Below, in pieces: positions 1-6,563 of a stretch of 8,679 nucleotides of DNA. The stretch covers positions 1-8,679 of the forward strand of contig JAKADF010000114.1 of the NCBI GenBank assembly GCA_021820805.1. The letters run 5' to 3'. The notes under the pieces are model-generated. The model saw nothing but the letters and a program-made list of their open reading frames with translations, searched no databases and was not told the DNA's origin. This DNA comes from Bacillota bacterium (GTDB taxonomy: Bacteria; Bacillota; Bacilli; Alicyclobacillales; Alicyclobacillaceae). Both the position numbers and the translations under genes were made by a program. The first letter of the stretch is position 1. Every line of letters begins with the position of its first letter.

Positions 1-93
1 TTTTGAAAAAGTCAAGAGCTTCTTTCTATTTTCGTAAAGTTTTTAATGCGGACGAATTCCAAATTCATACAGCAACTGCATAACGCATGTTTA
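1..93. other. Intergenic sequence downstream of the operon
   Basis: No gene is visible. GAATT/AATTC (54-58 and 62-66) nested inside ATGCG/CGCAT (47-51 and 84-88) could fold weakly after the zinc dehydrogenase stop, but no T-run follows on the minus strand, so no terminator is called. Confidence 0.3.
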
Positions 94-1101
94 TTATACA
101 GACAGTACAATTTTTGGGTATTGTGCGGGTCCGAATATCTGTTCCTCAAAAGATTGTTTGCCTTGTTCAAGCGGGCGAATATCCAACCAAGATTTGTCCG
201 GAACTACTTCTTTTCTTTGAATTAGAGATAGCCCATGTGCAAAATTTCTGTCTGAGTAACTAAACGAACCTGCAATCTCTATCTCTTTCCTGACAATTAC
301 GTTGCCTGGGACAACTGTATCATCCTCATGAAGGCCAATAAATACAATACGTCCGCCGTTTTCAACCATCTCAATTCCTTGTTGCCGTGTCAAAGGAAGC
401 CCGACAGCATCGATGACTTTTTGCAGCGATCCGCCCGTAATTTCTTTCACCTTCTCAATGGCATTCACATGTTTTGGATTCAGTGTGTGCGTAGCGCCAA
501 ACAGCTTCCCTTGTTCCAACCGTTCGTCATTTGTATCAATTAAGATACGCTCACCCGCTCCTTGGAGACTTGCTGCTTTCAAAGAGAAAAGGCCTATAAT
601 TCCGGCGCCAAATACAACAACATTATCTTCCAGGGATACGCCTGCCCTTTCTGCAGCTCGGATACCACAAGCCAGCGGTTCCACAAGTGTGCCCGCAACC
701 TCATCATCAACAAAGAAACACGAACTTGCAGGAACTTTAACGTACTCTGCAAAAGCTCCTGGATGATGGATACCAATAATACTGCGATGAATACAATTCT
801 GTTGGTCGCCCTGTTTGCACATACGACAACACCCACAAGTAATCAGCGGATTAACTACAACCAAATTACCCGGCTTAAACTCAGTAACACCCTCCCCTGT
901 CTCAACCACTTCACCGGTAAATTCGTGTCCCATGATAAGAGGAGGTTTACGCAGGCTATTTTCACCGAGATAGCCCGAAAGGTCTGAACCACATATTCCT
1001 GCATAGCGTGTTTTTAATACCACTTCTCCTTTTTGGGCTTCTGGCATGGGGATTTCTTGGAGCTTAAATTCACGAGGATTTGTCCATACGAGTGCTTTCA
1101 T
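94..1101 (-). CDS. Zinc-dependent medium-chain dehydrogenase (sugar, polyol or sugar-acid oxidoreductase)
   Basis: This 335-residue protein is a complete medium-chain dehydrogenase/reductase of the sorbitol/threonine dehydrogenase type, which oxidises a secondary alcohol with NAD(P)+. The catalytic zinc ligands are visible as Cys37 (GICGSD), His59-Glu60 (GHEFTG) and Glu141 (VEPLACG). The structural zinc site is Cys89, Cys92, Cys95 and Cys103. The nucleotide fold shows GAGIIG at 165-170, and Asp189 at the end of the next strand favours NAD+ over NADP+. I chose the ATG at 1101 because GGGAGGT sits 6 bases upstream and the family N-terminus (MKALVWTNP) begins there; an in-frame ATG 24 codons earlier adds only a non-homologous tail running back into the previous gene. 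It is the last gene of the cluster, 34 bases after the second dehydratase. I infer that it makes or interconverts the aldonic acid precursor; the exact substrate cannot be read from sequence. Confidence 0.9.
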   Translation of the reverse strand: MKALVWTNPREFKLQEIPMPEAQKGEVVLKTRYAGICGSDLSGYLGENSLRKPPLIMGHEFTGEVVETGEGVTEFKPGNLVVVNPLITCGCCRMCKQGDQQNCIHRSIIGIHHPGAFAEYVKVPASSCFFVDDEVAGTLVEPLACGIRAAERAGVSLEDNVVVFGAGIIGLFSLKAASLQGAGERILIDTNDERLEQGKLFGATHTLNPKHVNAIEKVKEITGGSLQKVIDAVGLPLTRQQGIEMVENGGRIVFIGLHEDDTVVPGNVIVRKEIEIAGSFSYSDRNFAHGLSLIQRKEVVPDKSWLDIRPLEQGKQSFEEQIFGPAQYPKIVLSV

Positions 1102-1107
1102 TTCATG

Positions 1108-1114
1108 ACCTCCC
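1108..1114 (-). promoter_or_regulatory. Ribosome binding site fixing the start of the zinc dehydrogenase
   Basis: The minus strand reads GGGAGGT here, 6 bases before the ATG at 1099-1101. The spacing and strength select this start over the in-frame ATG near 1173. Confidence 0.8.
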
Positions 1115-1135
1115 TGTTTGAAAAACAATGCTGAT

Positions 1136-2347
1136 CTAGTCACTTTCTTTGCTTGTCTTAATCGTAACATCACTCCGTTTAAATACCTCTGGCCTAAGTT
1201 TCGTACCTAGTCCCGGCGCTTGAAGAGGATACACAAAGCCTTTTTCGACTTTCGGCAGCTCTGTAACTAATTCCGAATACCAACTGCTGTAAAACGCACG
1301 TACAACTTCTTGAATAAACGCGTTTGGCGTTGCCATCGAAAGGTGGGAATCCACAACAAATGACACCGGGCCCACACAATCATGAGTAGCTACAGGCAGT
1401 TCATATGTGTCTGCGAAAGATGCAATACGTCTCCCCTCTGAAATTCCGCCAGTCCAAGTTGGATCAAATATAATTACGCCAGCTGCCTGACTTTCCAAAA
1501 TATCTCGGTATGCAAAGCGAGTCCCAAGCGTTTCGCTGGCTGCTGTCGGAACGCGTGTACTTGACGCAAACTCGCGCAAAGCCTGAACGTTATCCATTCG
1601 AATCGGATCTTCATACCAGAAGGGATTATATTCTTCTAGCGCCTTAGCAATATGCTTGGCTGTCCTTAAATCCCACTGAGAGTGCAATTCAACCATAATT
1701 TCAATTTTATCTCCCACGGCTTTGCGGATTTTCTCGAATGGTTCTAAGGCTCTCTTCAACTCAGAGGACGTAATCATGTGTCCGCCAGAAGCTTGTGCAT
1801 ACGGGTCAAAAGGCCAAATCTTCATTCCCATATACCCTTCCTCAAGGAGGCTGTGCGCCAATTCATCCGCTCTTTGCAAGAAGGCTTCTAAGTCTTCATA
1901 AGGACCCTCAGCTTTACCAGTCCCCCAATTATCGACAGGCAGATGTGCATCCTTTGGACGTTTCCTCGTGTACTGGTATCCCGCGCAGGTATTATACGCA
2001 GGTATTTTGTCTCGGACGAGCCCTCCTAACAGTTGATAAATTGGCTGCCCGCTCGCTTGGCCAAGAATATCCCAGAGTGCGATGTCAATTGCCGATCTTC
2101 CACGGTTTTCGACGCCAGTACTGCGGGATCCGACGAAACCGACCATTTGCCGCCAGTGCTTTTCAATCGTCAGAGGACTTTGCCCGAGCAAAACAGAAGC
2201 TGCGGTATCGTGAATCCACGCTTCAACAGACGAGGTGCCAAAATACGTTTCACCAAGTCCAATTAGTCCCTCATCAGTATGAACTTGTACAAAACAGATG
2301 TTTGGAAACTCTTCTATGCGAATCGTTTCTAAAGCAGTGATTTTCAT
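1136..2347 (-). CDS. Mandelate racemase/muconate lactonizing family sugar-acid dehydratase, copy B (galactonate-dehydratase-like)
   Basis: This 403-residue enolase-superfamily protein probably dehydrates an aldonic acid to a 2-keto-3-deoxy acid using Mg2+. It has an N-terminal capping domain to about residue 120 and a C-terminal barrel. Metal ligands line up as Glu220 (VELH), Glu246 (YEDP) and Glu272 (ASETLG). The acid/base set is Lys176 (MKIW), His222, Asp295 (FDPTW) and His322 (THDC), matching the His-Asp dyad plus Asp/Glu-x-His arrangement of E. coli D-galactonate dehydratase. The first ligand is Glu rather than Asp. Compared with copy A it carries roughly 20 extra residues around 123-150, between cap and barrel. 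The ATG at 2347 is chosen because AGGGGGAG lies 5 bases upstream; an upstream in-frame alternative adds 12 unlikely residues. It lies 39 bases after the enolase paralogue. The specific aldonate is unknown; rhamnonate, fuconate, galactonate or gluconate types are all possible. Confidence 0.88.
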   Translation of the reverse strand: MKITALETIRIEEFPNICFVQVHTDEGLIGLGETYFGTSSVEAWIHDTAASVLLGQSPLTIEKHWRQMVGFVGSRSTGVENRGRSAIDIALWDILGQASGQPIYQLLGGLVRDKIPAYNTCAGYQYTRKRPKDAHLPVDNWGTGKAEGPYEDLEAFLQRADELAHSLLEEGYMGMKIWPFDPYAQASGGHMITSSELKRALEPFEKIRKAVGDKIEIMVELHSQWDLRTAKHIAKALEEYNPFWYEDPIRMDNVQALREFASSTRVPTAASETLGTRFAYRDILESQAAGVIIFDPTWTGGISEGRRIASFADTYELPVATHDCVGPVSFVVDSHLSMATPNAFIQEVVRAFYSSWYSELVTELPKVEKGFVYPLQAPGLGTKLRPEVFKRSDVTIKTSKESD

Positions 2348-2352
2348 CTTTG

Positions 2353-2360
2353 CTCCCCCT
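2353..2360 (-). promoter_or_regulatory. Ribosome binding site of dehydratase copy B
   Basis: The minus strand reads AGGGGGAG 5 bases ahead of the ATG at 2345-2347. It supports that start over the upstream in-frame start near 2383. Confidence 0.75.
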
Positions 2361-2386
2361 GACCTAAACCAGTCCCAAACCAAAGT

Positions 2387-3706
2387 TCACTTCCCAAGTA
2401 TTTGACTGCAAAACTGCAAAGCACCAAGCTCTTCCTCCAGGCGAAACAGTTGATTATATTTGGCCAACCTTTCCGAACGTGTAATCGATCCGATTTTGAT
2501 TTGACCGGCCTTCGTTCCAACAGCGAGATCTACCATAAATGTGTCTTCTGTCTCACCGGACCGTGCAGATACAACTGTTCGGTACCCATTTTTACGCGCC
2601 AGTCGTATGGCGTCGAGCGTTTCAGTGAGCGTACCCACTTGGTTAAACTTGATGAGAACGGCATTGCCTACACCAGTCTGTATGCCGTGTTCGATACGCG
2701 GCACTGAAGTAGTGAATAAATCATCACCAAGCACCTGAATTCGGCTGCCAAATGCCTTGGTTAACTTTTCCCAGCCTGACCAGTCATCTTCTGCCAGACC
2801 ATCCTCAATAGAAATAATAGGATACTGTTCTACCCAAGATGACAACACCTCGACCATTTGGCTGGAATCGAGATATCGCTCTTCCTTCGCAAGTCGATAA
2901 ACGCCATCATTATAAAAATGAGTCGAAGCTACATCAATTGCAATTGCCCCAGTTCGGTTTGGCTCAAGTCCAGCTCTTTCAATTGCCAGTGTGAGCACCT
3001 CAAGTGCTTCTTCATTTGTGGAGAGATTCGGACCAAGCCCGCCTTCATCTGCCACCAAACGTATCTCATGACCGCGGCTTTTCAAGATATCGCGCGCCGC
3101 ATGGTAGACATCGAATACTCGCCGAATTGCTTCACTATAGGTAGAGGATCCGATAGGTACAAACAGAAAATCCTGAATATCGATTTGACCGCCCGCATGT
3201 AGCCCGCCGCTTAAGATGTTAACCATCGGTATCGGCAGTACGAATGAATCATCCGCATCCGAATATTTTGTGTTTTCTTGCTCTGCGCTTTGACCAAATA
3301 GTTCAGCAATATGTTTGTAAAGCGGCTGTCCTTTTGATTTCGCAGCAGCAACTGCGGCCGCAAGGGAGGCACCTAGTAACGAATTTGCACCAAGCAGACT
3401 TTTGTCGGGAGTGCCGTCAAGAGCAAGCAATTTTGTATCAAGTGCAGATTGGTCACTTACGTCCATACTTTTCAAGGCCGCTGTGATAGTTGTATTTACA
3501 TTTTCTACCGCCTGTAAAACCCCTTTTCCACGATAAGCGTTTGGGTCGCCATCACGCAGCTCCAAAGCTTCGTGACGCCCGGTTGAGGCACCTGACGGAA
3601 CAATTGCCCGGCCAATCGTTCCATCCGTAAGTGCAATATCTACTTCAACGGTTGGATTGCCGCGCGAGTCTAGAACTTGGCGGGCATGGACTGACTGAAT
3701 GTTCAT
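2387..3706 (-). CDS. Enolase paralogue with altered active site
   Basis: This 439-residue protein is clearly of the true enolase family (2-phosphoglycerate to phosphoenolpyruvate), with SRGNPTVEVD at 14-23, the mobile loop GASTG at 39-43, metal ligands Asp258, Glu301 and Asp328, the general-acid Glu221 (DEGG), the base Lys353 (LIKFNQ) and Lys404 (GQIK). It departs from ordinary enolases at key places. The usual NGG-x-HA-x-N is SGGLHAGG (166-173). The active-site Glu of the Q-E-F motif is Asp179 (yeast Glu168). The His of S-H-R-S-G-E-T is Ala381 (yeast His373), although Arg382 and Ser383 are kept; I checked both codons in the DNA. Residues about 138-153 are extra, and the C-terminal tail is unlike the usual one. 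The gene has its own ribosome site (AAGGGAG) and starts 22 bases after the kinase gene. No glycolytic genes surround it, so I infer a specialised substrate or a pathway-dedicated enolase. A weak housekeeping enolase remains possible. Confidence 0.9.
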   Translation of the reverse strand: MNIQSVHARQVLDSRGNPTVEVDIALTDGTIGRAIVPSGASTGRHEALELRDGDPNAYRGKGVLQAVENVNTTITAALKSMDVSDQSALDTKLLALDGTPDKSLLGANSLLGASLAAAVAAAKSKGQPLYKHIAELFGQSAEQENTKYSDADDSFVLPIPMVNILSGGLHAGGQIDIQDFLFVPIGSSTYSEAIRRVFDVYHAARDILKSRGHEIRLVADEGGLGPNLSTNEEALEVLTLAIERAGLEPNRTGAIAIDVASTHFYNDGVYRLAKEERYLDSSQMVEVLSSWVEQYPIISIEDGLAEDDWSGWEKLTKAFGSRIQVLGDDLFTTSVPRIEHGIQTGVGNAVLIKFNQVGTLTETLDAIRLARKNGYRTVVSARSGETEDTFMVDLAVGTKAGQIKIGSITRSERLAKYNQLFRLEEELGALQFCSQILGK

Positions 3707-3728
3707 TTATCGCAACTCCCTTCGAGGT

Positions 3729-4715
3729 TTAAGGCTTTGCACCTATGACCTCACGGTACAGCACTGTAACATCTGCCATATCCGCAGCATTACGGCTTAA
3801 TAACGAGATCCCAATTTGCCGAACCTGCTCCTTCATCTGCTCATTTAGGTACTCGACTGGTGATTTACCGTCCACCCTCGCAAGCAACAGTGCACCTGTT
3901 GTCTGCCAAGTGATGGCACGAAACTGGGATTCTGACAACACACCAACCACTTCAAAGTAGCTTCGGTAGAATGTATCAACTAGAGCTAAATAAGAAGCAA
4001 AGTTTAACTTAGCGTAAACCGCCTTCAGTAAAAGATGGTGCATCATAAAGCTGATATCAAATGACGCATGCCCCGCATGCGCCACTTCCCAGTCTAAAAC
4101 GACAGGTTGATTCTGTTTTGTACGCAAAAGCACATTTTTAGGGCTGAAATCCCCATGTACCAATACATCAGATGTACTCATCATCGAGTCAATCACTTCA
4201 TCAAGATACGTTCTATACTCGGGATAAAGGTCTAAAATAAATTCAAAGTATGGAGAAATTCGCAGTTGGTGAAAAAGTGTTTTGTCAGAAAAAGGCGTGA
4301 GATATTCGGAGTTTGCAAATGTAAGCCTATGAACTGTTGCTAAAAAACGACCAAGCATGGTTGCAACTTGTACATCTACATGACCTTGCAAAAGTTTATG
4401 TTTCCAAGTCAGTCCTTCTACATATTCCATAGCAAACAAGCCATTTGCCTCATCAACAAACAGCACCTTTGGCACAAACCGAGGAGCCATTTGTGATATT
4501 AGCTGCAAGCACAATCGTTCAATAATGTTGCGACTAGTGTTTGCAAACCAATCTTCCTTAACTCGCAATTTTGGGAGAGCCCGCTTGAGTACGAAGCTTT
4601 GTTCTGGTGTCTGCACGCGGACAACATCACTTGACACCCCGCCTGGCATTGCTTCAACTTTTACTTCGTCGGATTTTAAATAAGCGGAAACAGCAGCTGG
4701 ATCAGACAAATCCAT
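3729..4715 (-). CDS. APH/methylthioribose-kinase-fold small-molecule kinase
   Basis: With the start chosen here the protein has 328 residues and the aminoglycoside phosphotransferase (APH) kinase fold. Visible elements are a glycine-containing nucleotide loop (GGVSS, 25-29), the ATP-contacting Lys44 (FVLKRA), a hinge MEYVEG (96-101), the Brenner-type catalytic loop HGDFSPKN (187-194, with Asp189 and Asn194) and the metal motif Asp208-Trp-Glu210, followed by a second FDI near 219-221. The D-x-E form and the text after it resemble methylthioribose and choline kinases more than antibiotic kinases. The longest reading starts at a GTG at 4790 with no ribosome site; the ATG at 4715 has GGAGGT seven bases upstream, so I take that. 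It sits between the dehydrogenase and enolase genes, which suggests a metabolic role: phosphorylating a hydroxy acid, sugar or sugar acid that feeds the enolase paralogue. Substrate is inferred, not shown. Confidence 0.85.
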   Translation of the reverse strand: MDLSDPAAVSAYLKSDEVKVEAMPGGVSSDVVRVQTPEQSFVLKRALPKLRVKEDWFANTSRNIIERLCLQLISQMAPRFVPKVLFVDEANGLFAMEYVEGLTWKHKLLQGHVDVQVATMLGRFLATVHRLTFANSEYLTPFSDKTLFHQLRISPYFEFILDLYPEYRTYLDEVIDSMMSTSDVLVHGDFSPKNVLLRTKQNQPVVLDWEVAHAGHASFDISFMMHHLLLKAVYAKLNFASYLALVDTFYRSYFEVVGVLSESQFRAITWQTTGALLLARVDGKSPVEYLNEQMKEQVRQIGISLLSRNAADMADVTVLYREVIGAKP

Positions 4716-4722
4716 ATCGGCT

Positions 4723-4728
4723 ACCTCC
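4723..4728 (-). promoter_or_regulatory. Ribosome binding site that decides the kinase start
   Basis: The minus strand reads GGAGGT, 7 bases before the ATG at 4713-4715. The alternative GTG at 4788-4790 lacks any such site, and the 25 residues it would add have no recognisable family match. Confidence 0.8.
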
Positions 4729-4735
4729 AAAATTG

Positions 4736-4778
4736 GCCGGTCCAGGCCAAATGATTTCTTAGTAATGCCTGGGCCGGC
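4736..4778 (-). repeat. Inverted repeat able to form a 12-base-pair hairpin between SDR and kinase genes
   Basis: Positions 4736-4747 and 4767-4778 are complementary with one mismatch (4741 against 4773), separated by a 19-base loop. The stem is G+C rich and lies in the 79-base gap after the dehydrogenase stop, just upstream of the kinase ribosome site. Only a short T stretch follows on the minus strand (TTTT then GGAGG), so a full terminator is unlikely. It may instead tune message stability or partial read-through into the kinase-enolase half of the operon. Confidence 0.55.
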
Positions 4779-4794
4779 TTGGTTTACCACAAAA

Positions 4795-5568
4795 TTAGTT
4801 GAATTTACCTGCAGTTACGCCGCCATCTACAATCAGGCCGCTGCCCATTACATATTTCGCTTCATCTGAAGCCAGATACAAAGCGGCATATGCAACGTCT
4901 TCAGGCGTCCCTAATTCATTTCCGAGTTGGCGCTGTTTCAATTGTTCAATTGCCTCTGATGGATCGTCATACGACTTTTTCAAGTAATCTTCTACAAATG
5001 GAGTATAAATTGTCCCAGGTAACAGGGCGTTCACACGGATTCCATGAGGAGCATAATCGACTTGCATTGATTTTGTCATCGCAAGAACAGCACCCTTGGT
5101 TGCGGCATAAGCTGCTCTGCGCAACAATCCAGTATGCACAATACAGGATGACATGTTGATAATAACACCACGTTTTTGCTCCAGCATAACAGGTACAATC
5201 TCTTTCGAAACCACATAGACACCAGTTATATTCACAGCAAGCACGGCGTCCCATAGCTTACGCGGAACTTCATGCAGCTCACCAACAGCACTAATACCCG
5301 CATTATTGAACAAGACATCGACTCGGCCATGGCGATCGATTACTGCTTTTTTCCACGCACTAACGCTCTCTTCGTCTGTCACATCCACATGATGCCAAAA
5401 CGCACGACCGCCAGCTTCTTTAATCCGCTTCACCGTTGCTTCTGCCGCAGCATCGTCAACTTCGGCAATCTCCACAACAGCCCCTTCGCGCGCAAATACT
5501 TCTGCAGTTGCCGATCCGATTCCTTTTCCAGCACCTGTAATAAGACATACCTTGTCATCTAAACGCAT
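4795..5568 (-). CDS. Short-chain dehydrogenase/reductase, probable 2-keto-3-deoxy acid 4-dehydrogenase
   Basis: This 257-residue classical SDR oxidises a hydroxyl group with a nicotinamide cofactor in the cytoplasm. The cofactor loop TGAGKGIG is at 11-18, the Asp62-Val pair at 62-63, NNAG at 88-91, Asn113, and the catalytic Ser141, Tyr154 and Lys158 (YAATK) are all present. The acidic residue Glu36 at the end of the second strand favours NAD+. The family C-terminus (SGLIVDGG) is intact. The ATG at 5568 follows AAAGGAGAGG. The gene lies 52 bases downstream of the FAH hydrolase. SDR next to FAH hydrolase and an enolase-superfamily dehydratase is the known pattern of 2-keto-3-deoxy-L-rhamnonate, -fuconate and -pentonate 4-dehydrogenases, and I infer that role. 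Other sugar or sugar-acid dehydrogenations cannot be excluded, since SDR substrate range is poorly predicted from sequence. Confidence 0.88.
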   Translation of the reverse strand: MRLDDKVCLITGAGKGIGSATAEVFAREGAVVEIAEVDDAAAEATVKRIKEAGGRAFWHHVDVTDEESVSAWKKAVIDRHGRVDVLFNNAGISAVGELHEVPRKLWDAVLAVNITGVYVVSKEIVPVMLEQKRGVIINMSSCIVHTGLLRRAAYAATKGAVLAMTKSMQVDYAPHGIRVNALLPGTIYTPFVEDYLKKSYDDPSEAIEQLKQRQLGNELGTPEDVAYAALYLASDEAKYVMGSGLIVDGGVTAGKFN

Positions 5569-5594
5569 GTTAACCTCTCCTTTGCTATGTAATA

Positions 5595-5608
5595 TCGAGG
5601 CTTCTCGA
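5595..5608 (-). repeat. Small inverted repeat in the FAH-SDR gap
   Basis: TCGAG (5595-5599) and CTCGA (5604-5608) form a perfect 5-base-pair stem with a 4-base loop in the 52-base gap upstream of the SDR ribosome site. It is short and could be chance; there is no T-run to make it a terminator. Confidence 0.3.
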
Positions 5609-5620
5609 ATCTTATAGTTG

Positions 5621-6493
5621 TCAGCGGCTAACCATGCGGTTTTTCAACTTTCCTAGACCTTCGATTTCAACTACAACTTCTTCTCCTGCTTCGAGCCAAT
5701 GCTGCTCATCTTTAGGGAATCCTAAAATTACACCTTCTGGTGTACCTGTCAAAATCACATCTCCAGGCTGAAGCACCATATAACGAGACAGATAGGAAAT
5801 CAGCTCTTTACAGGAGAAAATCATGTCCGACGTATTTGAGTTTTGTACTAAATCGCCGTTGCGGTAAGTGCGAATATTTAAATCGTTTGGATTCAAAACC
5901 TCATCTGCAGTCGCAACTAAAGGTCCAAGAGGTGAGAACTGAGGGCAAGTTTTGCCAAGCAGCCACTGGGAAGTGCGCATCTGAAGATCGCGAGCCGACA
6001 AGTCATTTGCGTTACAATAACCAAATACATAATCGAGAGCTTCATCTTCTGATACATCTTCCGCTGTTTTTCCAATAACTATCGCGAGTTCAGCCTCGTA
6101 ATCTACCTGGTTTGAACCTTTAGGCAAGCAAATCTCTTCCCCATAGGCAGCAACAGTATCAGAGAACTTGCTGAAAACAACTGGATTTGTAGGAATCGGA
6201 GAGTTCGTCTCAATGGCATGTTTACGATAGTTCAAACCAATGCATATAACTTTTCCCGGTTGTTCAAGCGCTGGCCGATAGGTTACATCATCGACCGAAA
6301 CCACTCTGGCAGGCACTTCACCAGCTCGAACTCGTTTTTGGAGCTCTGCAAAAACCTCTGGCTGCTGCAATAAGCTGCCAAGTCCTGTTGGAAAATCGGA
6401 CGAAAGCCATGATTCATCACAAACTACAAAACCTCCGTCAACTTGCACGCCAATACGGTCGTTACCTTGCACCTTTAAATTTGCTAATTTCAT
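5621..6493 (-). CDS. Fumarylacetoacetate hydrolase family protein, probable 2,4-diketo-3-deoxy acid hydrolase
   Basis: This 290-residue protein has the FAH fold, which uses Mg2+ or Mn2+ to cleave a C-C bond next to a ketone. An N-terminal domain of about 75 residues precedes the catalytic part. Family landmarks are GLNYRKHAIE (86-95), the metal ligands Glu133 and Glu135 in DYEAELA and Asp164 in NDLSARDLQ, Lys181 in LGKTC, and GTPEGV (250-255). Length and motifs match the ~285-residue bacterial group containing 2,4-diketo-3-deoxy-L-fuconate and -rhamnonate hydrolases, ureidoglycolate-lyase-like proteins and acylpyruvases. The ATG at 6493 is preceded by AGGGAG. It lies 70 bases after dehydratase A and 52 before the SDR. 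With those neighbours I infer hydrolysis of a 2,4-diketo-3-deoxy acid to pyruvate plus a hydroxy acid: lactate from 6-deoxyhexonates, glycolate from pentonates, glycerate from hexonates. Acylpyruvase or decarboxylase activity is the main alternative. Confidence 0.88.
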   Translation of the reverse strand: MKLANLKVQGNDRIGVQVDGGFVVCDESWLSSDFPTGLGSLLQQPEVFAELQKRVRAGEVPARVVSVDDVTYRPALEQPGKVICIGLNYRKHAIETNSPIPTNPVVFSKFSDTVAAYGEEICLPKGSNQVDYEAELAIVIGKTAEDVSEDEALDYVFGYCNANDLSARDLQMRTSQWLLGKTCPQFSPLGPLVATADEVLNPNDLNIRTYRNGDLVQNSNTSDMIFSCKELISYLSRYMVLQPGDVILTGTPEGVILGFPKDEQHWLEAGEEVVVEIEGLGKLKNRMVSR

Positions 6494-6544
6494 TTCATCA
6501 TCTCCCTAAAAAGTTGTTAGTATCGATTGGATCTTTAGAAATGT

Positions 6545-6557
6545 GTGATAATATCAC
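6545..6557. repeat. Odd-centred palindrome in the dehydratase A-FAH gap
   Basis: GTGATA (6545-6550) and TATCAC (6552-6557) are perfect arms around a single base, six bases past the dehydratase A stop. The centre is too tight for a full RNA hairpin, so it is either a protein-binding dyad or chance. There is no recognisable promoter beside it. Confidence 0.3.
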
Positions 6558-6563
6558 TTGTGC

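Noticed and set aside
10..15. TTGACT on the minus strand as a -35 box for a gene further left
   Set aside because: The -10 position would fall outside the window, so it cannot be judged.
47..88. Rho-independent terminator after the zinc dehydrogenase
   Set aside because: The arms are only 5 bases each and no T-run follows in the direction of transcription.
1102..1173. N-terminal extension of the zinc dehydrogenase
   Set aside because: It overlaps the end of dehydratase B, has no family similarity, and the strong ribosome site belongs to the ATG at 1101.
1795..2340. 181-codon open frame on the + strand
   Set aside because: It lies wholly antisense to dehydratase B, its protein is low-complexity-like with no family motifs, and it has no convincing ribosome site or promoter. 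Other + strand frames in the window are the same kind of shadow.
2387..3706. Reading the enolase as the glycolytic housekeeping gene
   Set aside because: The usual gap-pgk-tpi-pgm neighbours are absent, it is embedded in a sugar-acid operon, and two active-site positions are altered.
3729..4715. Aminoglycoside resistance phosphotransferase
   Set aside because: The D-W-E metal motif and surroundings resemble methylthioribose/choline-type kinases, and the neighbours are catabolic, with no resistance or mobile context.
3729..4715. Methionine-salvage methylthioribose kinase
   Set aside because: No mtnA, mtnW, mtnX or other salvage genes are nearby, and the HGD loop lacks the text I expect for that enzyme.
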